In this document: in pieces, positions 52,236 through 60,303 of the stretch | How the letters are laid out: the number at the start of each line of letters is the position of its first letter | Position numbering within the stretch: the stretch's first letter is position 1 | Assembly (NCBI GenBank): GCA_026417415.1 | Contig: JAOADG010000004.1 | Location: 1-64,000, forward strand | DNA length: 64,000 nt | From: a bacterium | GTDB lineage: Bacteria > Electryoneota > JAOADG01 | Direction: 5' to 3' | Translations under genes and position numbers: made by a program | Notes under the pieces: generated by a model | What the model was told of the DNA's origin: nothing | Database searches by the model: none | Seen by the model: the letters and a program-made list of their open reading frames with translations, nothing else

Positions 52236-54145
52236 GTTCAACAAAACTGCTGTGGATCGTTTTAATCTGTTTTAATTGGCTGCAAGTTGCATTTTCTACA
52301 GAAACCATAGATACTGTAAAATTTCCTACCTTAATGGTTCAATCAAAAAGAGGTTCGCCATTTCTTATTGATACTTCAAAATCAAAGTTAGATTTTTCCA
52401 AAGTATCAGGTATTTCCTTACGACAATACGGTACAGGTATGCCACTTTACCTTTCACTTTTAGGTGCCTCCATTTATGATACTCGTGTAGTTTACGGTTC
52501 TATTGAATGGAATGATCCAAGAACCAATGTGGCCAATATCCAAGAAATCCCTTATTGGAAATATCGTGAGGTGTCCATTGAGATGGATGAAAAAAGTGCA
52601 GTTCAAGGCGGAACGCTCATTATTTCACCACAAGATCCAATGACCTTTAGAGGTTTTGAAATTCAGCAATCTTATACTTCCAATGGCGAGAGAAAGTGGA
52701 AGGGTTTATTTTCATTAGATAAAAAGTTTTCAACAGGAATTAGTATAGAGGATGAACGTAAACCAAAAGGGAAATACCCTACCATCTATAGCAACGATAG
52801 AGCAAACTATGTCGGTTATGAAAAGACATCTATCTATTTTATACAATCCTTTTCCGTGAAAGGTTTACCTCTACAATGGCAATGCTTTGCATTCAAGCGA
52901 CGAAACGATATCCCGGGCTTGGTAGGGCGTGCTATAGAATCTGAAACCAAATCCAGTAAACAACAATTTCGAACCATTGTTAGTTTGAAAAAGTATTTGG
53001 ATGTGAGTATTTCTTACGTTTTAGATAAGGTTAATTTTATTAGACCTCAATATCAATTTTCTCCGAGTGGGCCTATTCCTTTTACACCATTTCACGAAGA
53101 AAGCAAAAGAAAAGGATATGCAATCACTCTCCAAAAAGAGGTATTAATACAGAACAAGTTGCTTTGGAAAAATCAATCATCTTTTCAGTCCGATGAGGTT
53201 GTGTTTCAAGATTATTATCTTTTACCTGAATTTCAAAACAATATAACCGATAGAAAGATCTTTACTTCCAACCATGGAATTCGTTTTTCTCAGCAAATAG
53301 GAAAATTTTCCATTCGGCATCATCCTCAGTTTACTTATTTGCATGCGTATTGGAGATCCCATGCTAAGACCTATCATGCGATCTATCCTTCGTATTCTTT
53401 AGAGTGGCAACCTTTCTTAAACGTGACACAAACTAGCCGAATAGGCATTTCCCATCGTCTCCCATCTTTACAGGAATTGTTTTTAACCAATACTATTTTT
53501 TCCAAGGGTAATCCGAATTTACTACCGGAAGAATCAAAAGAATTTCAAATGGAGTTTCGTTATGAACCCAATCCATTTTTTTCTACAACAATGCTTGGAT
53601 ACTACCGTTTAGTTAACAACGGAATTGTTTGGAAAAGAAATTCACGTGGTCAATATACACCTTACAATTCGGCTAAAATCAAATCCGTAGGGGGTGTATT
53701 AACTCAGGTGTTTCAATTCCATCGGAATGGTCAGTTGAGTCAATCTTTTTCGTTAACAGACACAAAAAATAATGATCCAAAAGATATCAACTATCAAAAA
53801 CAGATCCCGTTGATTCCTAAGTTTCAAGCATCTACCAACCTTACCTTAGGTTGGGAAGTACCCTTGAAACCGAAGGTAGAAATTAGTTGGTTTTATCAAT
53901 CAAAACGACATTTTCTTGAATCCAATACAGAATTTCTATATCATTCAAAGAATCGTTTACCAGAAGAGTCAGTTGTAAATTTAGGTATTCATATTCAACC
54001 ATCTCTAAACACGGATGGAACTTCAATTTATCTCTCTATTGAAAATATTTTTCAAAAAGAAAGATGGTGGATGGAAGGTGTACCGAACCAAGGCAGATTA
54101 TGGAAATTAGCGTTTGTATGGAACAATATTCAGGAGGTTCAATGA
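52226..54145 (+). CDS. TonB-dependent receptor, BtuB-like
   Basis: An outer-membrane receptor of about 639 residues. After a signal peptide comes DTVKFPTLMVQSKR, comparable to a TonB-box-like start, then a plug-like stretch VSGISLRQYGTGMPLYLSLLGASIYDTRVVYGSIEWNDPRTNVANIQEIPYWKYREVSIEM, where classic receptors have SVRGAS...VLLDGVPLNDP. The barrel has the typical HRLPSLQELFLTNTIFSKGNPNLLPEESKEFQMEF segment of BtuB/FepA-type receptors. The ATG at 52226 lies 10 nt before the previous stop. Its 3' end overlaps the propeller lipoprotein gene by 4 nt. In this riboswitch-headed operon it is the prime candidate for cobalamin uptake. Confidence 0.85.
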   Translation: MGLSSTKLLWIVLICFNWLQVAFSTETIDTVKFPTLMVQSKRGSPFLIDTSKSKLDFSKVSGISLRQYGTGMPLYLSLLGASIYDTRVVYGSIEWNDPRTNVANIQEIPYWKYREVSIEMDEKSAVQGGTLIISPQDPMTFRGFEIQQSYTSNGERKWKGLFSLDKKFSTGISIEDERKPKGKYPTIYSNDRANYVGYEKTSIYFIQSFSVKGLPLQWQCFAFKRRNDIPGLVGRAIESETKSSKQQFRTIVSLKKYLDVSISYVLDKVNFIRPQYQFSPSGPIPFTPFHEESKRKGYAITLQKEVLIQNKLLWKNQSSFQSDEVVFQDYYLLPEFQNNITDRKIFTSNHGIRFSQQIGKFSIRHHPQFTYLHAYWRSHAKTYHAIYPSYSLEWQPFLNVTQTSRIGISHRLPSLQELFLTNTIFSKGNPNLLPEESKEFQMEFRYEPNPFFSTTMLGYYRLVNNGIVWKRNSRGQYTPYNSAKIKSVGGVLTQVFQFHRNGQLSQSFSLTDTKNNDPKDINYQKQIPLIPKFQASTNLTLGWEVPLKPKVEISWFYQSKRHFLESNTEFLYHSKNRLPEESVVNLGIHIQPSLNTDGTSIYLSIENIFQKERWWMEGVPNQGRLWKLAFVWNNIQEVQ

Positions 54146-55206
54146 AATGGCTTCTTTTGGTTCTGTTCTGGATTAGTTTTGTGTTTCTTGGTTGCACGGG
54201 TAGTGGGCCAGATATTATTGAAAATGTTGGCATACCCGGTGCAAGAGATTATTTGTTAGTAGTCAATGAGTTTTCAAGAACGCTTAGTGTTTTAGATTTA
54301 GAACAAGGTAGATTTTGGAACGCAAATACCAGTTTAGAATCAACACCAAATCATTTGATACGCAGACCTAATACAGATGAATACTGGGTTTTGCATTCCG
54401 ATATTGCAAAAATTTATCGTTACCGCTTTCGTGCGGACACTTTGAACATTCCTACCTTTTTAGATGAAATTCCGTTAATTCAAGCAGGTGAAAACCCAAA
54501 TCCATACTTTCTGGCTTTTTCTAATGATGGTAGATATTTCTATACCACCAATTGGTTGGACCATACGGTTAGTCGTTACGAGGTTGCTACAGGTATTCGT
54601 GAATCGAGAATCTATGTAGGTGAACATCCTCAAGGAATTGTTGTTTTACCCAACAACAATTTGGCAGTGACCATTACTGATTTTAGAAGCACTCGTCAGT
54701 TTGGAATAGGTGAAGTAGTAATAGTAGATAGTTTGGTAACAGATACTTTGAAAAGAATTACTGTGGATAAGAATCCACAAACCATAAAACTTCATAATCA
54801 AGTGTTGTACGTGGTCTGCACAGGAGATTTTGCAAATCATACGGGTAAATTATGGAAATTGGATGCAAATACTTTTATTCCACTTGCAACACCGATTTCA
54901 TTTCAAGCATATGTTTCTGATTTAGCCATCGTAGAAGATTCTACCGGAGTGTGGGGCTACTTACCTGCATGGAGTATGGATCAAAATGCATTGGGATCCA
55001 TTCAAATCGTGAGATTAGATACTTGGCAATATGATGGATATGTGGCGGTCAATGGTGGTCCAATTCGAGTGTGTTCATTACCTTCTGGTGGTGTTGCGGT
55101 GTCATTGATGGAAGCCGATCAAGTCATTGTGAAAAGTAAAAATAGAGATTGGGTGCGATTGACTGTAGGCGATGGTCCATCTTCTATCTTAGCAGTACCT
55201 AAATAA
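54142..55206 (+). CDS. Beta-propeller (YncE-like) lipoprotein, possible BtuG-type corrinoid-binding protein
   Basis: A lipoprotein of about 354 residues. Signal MKWLLLVLFWISFVFLGC places the lipid cysteine at residue 18. Repeats of YVTN/YncE type run along the chain: YLLVVNEFSRTLSVLDLEQG, YFYTTNWLDHTVSRYEVATG, GEHPQGIVVLPNNNLAVTI and VYVVCTGDFANHTGKLWKLD. This indicates a seven-bladed propeller. In Bacteroides the surface lipoprotein BtuG has this fold and captures cobalamin for BtuB. The same neighbour relation here (BtuB-like receptor, cobalamin riboswitch upstream) supports a similar role. ATG 54142 has AGGAGG upstream and overlaps the receptor stop; the track start at 54064 is too early. 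Confidence 0.82.
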   Translation: MKWLLLVLFWISFVFLGCTGSGPDIIENVGIPGARDYLLVVNEFSRTLSVLDLEQGRFWNANTSLESTPNHLIRRPNTDEYWVLHSDIAKIYRYRFRADTLNIPTFLDEIPLIQAGENPNPYFLAFSNDGRYFYTTNWLDHTVSRYEVATGIRESRIYVGEHPQGIVVLPNNNLAVTITDFRSTRQFGIGEVVIVDSLVTDTLKRITVDKNPQTIKLHNQVLYVVCTGDFANHTGKLWKLDANTFIPLATPISFQAYVSDLAIVEDSTGVWGYLPAWSMDQNALGSIQIVRLDTWQYDGYVAVNGGPIRVCSLPSGGVAVSLMEADQVIVKSKNRDWVRLTVGDGPSSILAVPK

Positions 55207-55209
55207 AAA

Positions 55210-57684
55210 CTACCAAGATTTTGGGCGATAGGAAGCAATAAACAATGCAGTTAAACTGCTTATGGGCATCAAAATTGCTGCTACTAACGGACGTATATTG
55301 CCAGTAATGGCTAAACTTGCGCCTACAAGGTTATAGAAAAAAGCAACACCTAAATTGAAGTAAATTCGCTTCATAGTTTTTCTGGAGCTCTCAAGCAATT
55401 TCACAATCAGTTGAATCGCTTCTCGAATCAGAAAAACATCTGCAGCATCTCTGGTGATTTCTGCAGAATGGGCTGCACTTACACCACAATCCGCCGCAGC
55501 TAAAGCAGCAGCATCATTGACACCATCACCAAACATTAACACCTTTTTACCTTCACTTTGTCGCTGGAGAACGAGTTGCAATTTATCTTCGGGTTGAACT
55601 TGGCTATGGAAGTTGGTGATTCCCAACTCCTTTGCAACGCGAGCAACTGCAGAGTGGCTATCACCTGACACAATTTCTAATCCGTAACCCAATTGAACCA
55701 ATTTTTGAACTGAACTCAAAGCGTCTTGACGGATTGTATCCCCTAAAAGGATGAGTAAGGAAAGTTTTTTGTTCACTGATACCCAAACGGGTATAAACGG
55801 TTCTACTACGGATTGGTATTGTTTTTGAATTTCTTTTGTTTGTTCTATACTCATCCCTTCCGTGACAAATTCAAACGAACCGATTGATAGTTCATAATCC
55901 TGCTGCTGATGATATACCTTTCCCCAAACACCTTTGCCAACGATATGGCGAAGTTCAATGAATTGATGGTTTTGAGTTTTCAATTTGGATAATGCTTTTC
56001 CGATCGGGTGAACTGAAGTAGATTCCATATCCGCAACAATCTTAAGCAGTTCATTTTTTTCTATAGGAAAAGAAGAATCCAGTTGGATTACCTCTTGAAT
56101 TTGTAACTCGTTATGGGTTAAAGTTCCTGTTTTATCCAATAACAAGTGGTTGACTTTTGCAAGTCGTTCCAAAGCGGTAGGATTTTTTAGAAAGACACCA
56201 TGTTTTGCATAAAAACCGATTGCCACAGCAAAAGCGACAGGCGTTGCAATTCCTAATGCACAAGGACAAGTCACCACCAACATCGCAACTGCATGCCACA
56301 ACGCCGATTGTGGTTCAATAAAAGACCAGATGAATACAGTCAAAGCAGTTAAAAATAAAACTGCAAGAACAAACCAATGTGCGATACGATCCGTAACGAT
56401 TGCTAATGGTGCTTTTTCTAAACGTGCTTTTTGCATTAAGTCGGATAATTTAGCAATACGAGTATTCAGTCCAACCGCTTGGGTTTGGATTACAAGATTT
56501 TTTTCAAATACCATTGAACCTGCAAACACAGGATCGTTTTGTTGGACTCGCACGGGAAGTGATTCACCAGTTAATGATGCTTGTGAAATGTACCCCTCGT
56601 TGGATAATACAATACCATCAATAGGAACAACTTCGTTTGCATACACAACGAGATGATCACCAACGCGCACTTCATCAAGTGGTTTATCAATAATTTCATG
56701 ATTCGTTTGTACGTGAACCAACTTAGGCATGGAGTCCAAAAGAGAAACTCCTGCTTCTGTAGCCCAACGGTTGGCACGCACGTTGACATAGCGACCAATC
56801 AGCAATAGAAAAACAAACATCGTAGTAGAATCGAAATACACTTCGTTGCGATTTTGGAAGGTAGCATAGGTACTGGCAATAAAGCTCAAAATGATGCCCA
56901 GTGAAATTGGTAAATCCATTGTAGGAATTTGATTGCGGATACCTAACCAAGCACCTTTGTAAAATGGAAATGCTGAGTAAAAGATGACGGGTAACGCTAA
57001 GCCGAAACTAATCCATCTAAACAAGGTTGCAAATTTTTCTTCAATTTGACCATACTCTCCACTATAGAGAGCAAAAGCAAGCAGCATAATATTGCCTGCT
57101 CCTGCACCGGCAATCCCTATTCTGATGAGCAAATTGTGCTCAGATTTACGTAATGCAGTAGGAGTATTTTCTGAAATAGGATACGGTGGGTAACCAATCC
57201 GATCCAATGCTTTAGCAAAAGCACTTAATTGGTGAGTTTGTGGGTTGTACACCAGGGTCACGATTCTACGACCAAGATCTAACCGTGCAGAGATTGCACC
57301 TTCGCGTTCCATTAAAATTTTTTCAATGAGCCAAGCACAAGCAATGCAATGAGTTCCCTCAACAAACAACTCAACTTCTAAATAGCCACCTGCAAGTTTG
57401 CGAGCAATTCGTTGTAAAAAAATTGGATCATCATATCCTGAATAATCTTTTCCACTGACTTTTGCTGGAACACCTTGTCGTTCATCAAGCTCTTGTTTTA
57501 ACCGATAGTATTCTTGCAAATTGCAACTTTGTAAAATTGTGTAAACGCTTGCACAACCACTGCAGCAGAATTCTTTATCTTGCTCAGGAACAATCTCACG
57601 AAATGCACCTATCAGTGAACTTGGGACAGGTGTACCACAATGTGAACAAAGCGTTGATTTCTGCATGGAGATTGGGTTTTCCAT
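55210..57684 (-). CDS. Heavy-metal P-type ATPase (CcoI/FixI-type copper transporter)
   Basis: An 824-residue P1B ATPase. An N-terminal cysteine-rich segment (CSHCGTPVP, then CCSGCASVYTIL, about 13-50) is typical of the FixI/CcoI group. A heavy-metal-associated domain follows with GTHCIACAWLIEK. Then eight membrane helices, the actuator loop SLTGESLPV, metal-binding CPC in TCPCALG, phosphorylation site DKTGTLT, SVHPIGKAL, and GDGVNDAAAL. Such pumps export copper for assembly of cytochrome oxidases of the cbb3 or aa3 type. No ccoNOP genes are nearby. Its stop lies only 3 nt from that of the propeller gene, convergently, with no terminator between. Confidence 0.92.
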   Translation of the reverse strand: MENPISMQKSTLCSHCGTPVPSSLIGAFREIVPEQDKEFCCSGCASVYTILQSCNLQEYYRLKQELDERQGVPAKVSGKDYSGYDDPIFLQRIARKLAGGYLEVELFVEGTHCIACAWLIEKILMEREGAISARLDLGRRIVTLVYNPQTHQLSAFAKALDRIGYPPYPISENTPTALRKSEHNLLIRIGIAGAGAGNIMLLAFALYSGEYGQIEEKFATLFRWISFGLALPVIFYSAFPFYKGAWLGIRNQIPTMDLPISLGIILSFIASTYATFQNRNEVYFDSTTMFVFLLLIGRYVNVRANRWATEAGVSLLDSMPKLVHVQTNHEIIDKPLDEVRVGDHLVVYANEVVPIDGIVLSNEGYISQASLTGESLPVRVQQNDPVFAGSMVFEKNLVIQTQAVGLNTRIAKLSDLMQKARLEKAPLAIVTDRIAHWFVLAVLFLTALTVFIWSFIEPQSALWHAVAMLVVTCPCALGIATPVAFAVAIGFYAKHGVFLKNPTALERLAKVNHLLLDKTGTLTHNELQIQEVIQLDSSFPIEKNELLKIVADMESTSVHPIGKALSKLKTQNHQFIELRHIVGKGVWGKVYHQQQDYELSIGSFEFVTEGMSIEQTKEIQKQYQSVVEPFIPVWVSVNKKLSLLILLGDTIRQDALSSVQKLVQLGYGLEIVSGDSHSAVARVAKELGITNFHSQVQPEDKLQLVLQRQSEGKKVLMFGDGVNDAAALAAADCGVSAAHSAEITRDAADVFLIREAIQLIVKLLESSRKTMKRIYFNLGVAFFYNLVGASLAITGNIRPLVAAILMPISSLTALFIASYRPKSW

Positions 57685-57715
57685 AAATACGTTAGATCGT
57701 TTTCATTCAATCAAA

Positions 57716-57738
57716 ATGGGCGCACAAAGTGCGCCCAT
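57716..57738 (-). terminator. Terminator of the lamin-tail secreted protein gene
   Basis: ATGGGCGCAC-AAA-GTGCGCCCAT forms a 10-bp stem. On the minus strand it is followed by TTTTGATTG. It lies 22 nt past the stop codon of the minus-strand secreted protein and upstream of the P-type ATPase gene. Confidence 0.75.
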
Positions 57739-57760
57739 AGACAATCTAAACGGGGATTGA

Positions 57761-59287
57761 TTAAGGCAAATAGACAACCTTTTGAGTAATTAACATTTCA
57801 TGATTTTGTAAACGAATGAAATAAGTTCCCGAAGATACAGCTTCACCATTGTCGTTGAGACCATCCCAATGTACAGTTCCCGTTTCTTGTAAACCTTCGC
57901 CTAATGATCGTACAAATCTTCCTTGAAGATCAAAAACCGCCATTTCTGCACGTTTGCCAGACGGTATGGTATAGCGTATTTCTGTTGAACTGTTGAAAGG
58001 ATTAGGATACGCTGCTTTCAAATCGTACCCTTGGACCTTCCCATAATAAGAAATGGGTTCTGAAACAGACGAGGTCACGAAGTCCATTCTTGAGCGTGGT
58101 GAAATTTGATAATACTCAAAATAGGGCGGTGTATAATCAAATTGGCCGGCTATTCCAGTAATTTGTGGTATCACTTGACCTGCAGTTGGGTGTTGTTCCC
58201 AACCATCTAAGTCAGTTCCTGCTTCAATACGGAGTGTGACAATTCCTGTTCCATCGTCAATGTTGATATTTCCAGATGAACCTTCGGCAGGCCAAGGATT
58301 GTTTGCACCTAAAGTGACATTGACGAAGCGTATCAACATTCCTTCGTAAGATTCACCGTCATTTCGCAGTTCACCTGTCGGGATCTGAATGGGTGGGTAC
58401 TGAACCGAAGCAGGTCCATGATTGGTGACTTGAAAGTAGGGTCCAACGATTTGGGTTTTTCCATTGTAGTGCGAAACGTACCCTTGTGCAGTGATGGAAT
58501 CGCCGATATTGACAGCAACCGTGGAGTTCCCACGTAAGGTGACCCCTGCTTCGTCATTTTGGATAGAGATATCTAATAATCCAGTATTCCACAAACCTGA
58601 TGGGACATTGGCAACACCACTTACCCGAACATACAAACCGCTATCTACTGGAACACCATTAGCGTTGTTATTGCGTAATTGCAACAAGGTACGATTTTGT
58701 GGTGCAGGTGGACCTCCGGGGTTAGGTGCACCAGGCGTAATAGGAGTAATTTGAAAATCTGCAGCATTGTTATTTGAATCGAATCCATCAGGTACCCGTG
58801 ATATAGAAGAGCCATCAAATGGATCAGGAGCACTGGCATTTCTATTGTTTGCTGGTTCACCCATCCAAAGGGCAGCGGGATCTGAAAAAGGACCATAACC
58901 AACAGCATCAACAATTTGACCATTGTACTTCAAGAGGATGTTGTCTCCGACACCTCCGCTGGCACCTGCTGCGTTTTGCCAATCTACAACGGTACTGATT
59001 TGGTTGTAATTAGGAACATTTGTGGTTTGTGCAATTACAAAATAGCCGCTCGCTGGAATCGTACCTTGCAGAGCAACACTGTCATAAGGTCCTTGGGAAC
59101 TACCGGGGTTTCCGTTAACTCCAACTAACCAGTATCCCGCAAGATTCGTTCCGGGAGGACCTTTTAATTCGGTAAAACAGTTGGTATCTGTTCCGGGTGT
59201 ATCATAAAGTACTTCATTGATCACGACTTGGCTAAAAGCCAATGAAAAAGTCATAAGAACAAGAATACTAACGAACAAAAGTTTCAT
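57761..59287 (-). CDS. Secreted lamin-tail-domain protein with type IX sorting domain
   Basis: A secreted protein of about 508 residues. A clean signal peptide (KLLFVSILVLMTFSLAFSQ) leads into a lamin-tail domain (about 20-190): VINEVLYDTPGTDTNCFTELKGPPGTNLAGYWLVGVNG and ISRVPDGFDSNNNAADFQ. A middle OB-like module (about 200-400) holds ISIQNDEAGVTLRGNSTVAV and GEMLIRF-like repeats. The end is a FlgD/type IX sorting domain: AAYPNPFNSSTEIRYTIP, VFDLQGRFVRSL, GTYFIRLQNH, ending KVVYLP. It is probably displayed on or released from the cell surface. The minus-strand ATG at 59287 has GGAG 9 nt upstream; the track start at 59323 is longer without support. Function unknown. Confidence 0.87.
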   Translation of the reverse strand: MKLLFVSILVLMTFSLAFSQVVINEVLYDTPGTDTNCFTELKGPPGTNLAGYWLVGVNGNPGSSQGPYDSVALQGTIPASGYFVIAQTTNVPNYNQISTVVDWQNAAGASGGVGDNILLKYNGQIVDAVGYGPFSDPAALWMGEPANNRNASAPDPFDGSSISRVPDGFDSNNNAADFQITPITPGAPNPGGPPAPQNRTLLQLRNNNANGVPVDSGLYVRVSGVANVPSGLWNTGLLDISIQNDEAGVTLRGNSTVAVNIGDSITAQGYVSHYNGKTQIVGPYFQVTNHGPASVQYPPIQIPTGELRNDGESYEGMLIRFVNVTLGANNPWPAEGSSGNINIDDGTGIVTLRIEAGTDLDGWEQHPTAGQVIPQITGIAGQFDYTPPYFEYYQISPRSRMDFVTSSVSEPISYYGKVQGYDLKAAYPNPFNSSTEIRYTIPSGKRAEMAVFDLQGRFVRSLGEGLQETGTVHWDGLNDNGEAVSSGTYFIRLQNHEMLITQKVVYLP

Positions 59288-59420
59288 TTCTCTCATCTCC
59301 GTTTGGTTGGAATATACTATCAAAAGAAAAGTGATAATGCAAATGATACAAAGAAAACATTAAACCGTAATTTTCAGTTAAGATAAAAAATGTTAAAAAA
59401 TTATCAAATGAATAGTTATC

Positions 59421-59448
59421 TTGACATCTAAATCTGTTTTCTTAAATT
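59421..59448 (+). promoter_or_regulatory. Candidate sigma-70-like promoter of the V4R gene
   Basis: TTGACA (59421-59426) and TAAATT (59443-59448) with a 16-nt spacer, 19 nt before the ATG at 59468. GAGG sits 8 nt before the start codon. Read by eye only. Confidence 0.45.
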
Positions 59449-59467
59449 GCATTTTTGAGGTTGATCT

Positions 59468-60064
59468 ATGCCTAAAACTTTTCGTGATATCAGTCAAATC
59501 CAATTTCATCCAGAGCAAGGTCAAGTTTTACTTCAAAACAATCGCGTCCTTGTGATGACCGCAGATTCTATTGGATTATTGAGAAATGAAATTATTCAGT
59601 CCTTAGGATTAAATGATGCACGCAAACTTTTTTTAAGATTTGGATACCAAAATGGTTATGCAGATTTTTTACAACTCAAATTGATCAATCAAGATATTTC
59701 AGAAAAAGAGTTACTTCTATTAGGACCTGCAATTCATAGTTTAGAAGGAATTGTTTTAGCGATTCCAGACGAAGTGCGTTTCAATCGTGAAACTGGTGAA
59801 TTCTATTTTACTGGTACTTGGAAGAATTCTTATGAAGCAGAGCAACATTTGCATTACAATCCACTCAGTTCAATTCCGGTATGTTGGTCATTGGTGGGAT
59901 ATGCTTCTGGCTGGTGTAGTGCATTTTGGGGAAAACCGTTATTGGCGATGGAACCCAAATGTGTAGCCAAAGGTGATGAACATTGTGCTTGGTGTATTCA
60001 ACCTATAGAAAGTTGGGGAAATGAAGCCAATTATATCAAATCAGCCCTAAGTGCATTTTTCTAA
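59468..60064 (+). CDS. Stand-alone XylR_N/V4R-domain protein (small-molecule sensor)
   Basis: A 198-residue protein made of two linked parts. Residues about 1-95 match the XylR_N (aromatic effector) region: FRDISQIQFHPEQGQVLLQNNRVLVM, SIGLLRNEIIQSLGLNDARKLFLRFGYQNGYADF. The rest (about 130-198) is a V4R domain: VCWSLVGYASGWCSAFWGKPLLAMEPKCVAKGDEHCAWC, with the cysteine pattern typical of metal binding in this fold. In XylR and DmpR these domains sit before an AAA+ sigma-54 activator, but here there is none. A 63-codon gene follows 8 nt later. Ligand and partner are not known. Confidence 0.87.
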   Translation: MPKTFRDISQIQFHPEQGQVLLQNNRVLVMTADSIGLLRNEIIQSLGLNDARKLFLRFGYQNGYADFLQLKLINQDISEKELLLLGPAIHSLEGIVLAIPDEVRFNRETGEFYFTGTWKNSYEAEQHLHYNPLSSIPVCWSLVGYASGWCSAFWGKPLLAMEPKCVAKGDEHCAWCIQPIESWGNEANYIKSALSAFF

Positions 60065-60072
60065 GAGATAGC

Positions 60073-60264
60073 ATGGCAGAAAAATTGTTGAAGTATTATA
60101 TCTATATTGAAGAACAAAAAGGCATTGCTGGAAAAGCAAAACTAGCAATGATTACTAAAATTCCAATCCTAAAAGCTGCAATAGTTCCCGATAGCAAAGA
60201 AAACATTGAATTGTTTAAGCGTGCGATAGAAACAATCACAGGAAAAACTGCCCCAAATTTTTAA
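60073..60264 (+). CDS. Small conserved-looking protein paired with the V4R gene
   Basis: A 63-residue ORF, MAEKLLKYYIYIEEQKGIAGKAKLAM..., with alternating charged and hydrophobic residues that predict two or three helices, ending ETITGKTAPNF. It begins 8 nt after the V4R gene stop on the same strand, which suggests an operon, and its composition is protein-like. I do not assign a function. It could be a helper of the sensor. The gene ends 39 nt from the convergent phosphoesterase. Confidence 0.7.
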   Translation: MAEKLLKYYIYIEEQKGIAGKAKLAMITKIPILKAAIVPDSKENIELFKRAIETITGKTAPNF

Positions 60265-60303
60265 AAAAATCTTTCTTAGAATTTTTTCTTTCTTTAACCC
60301 TTT

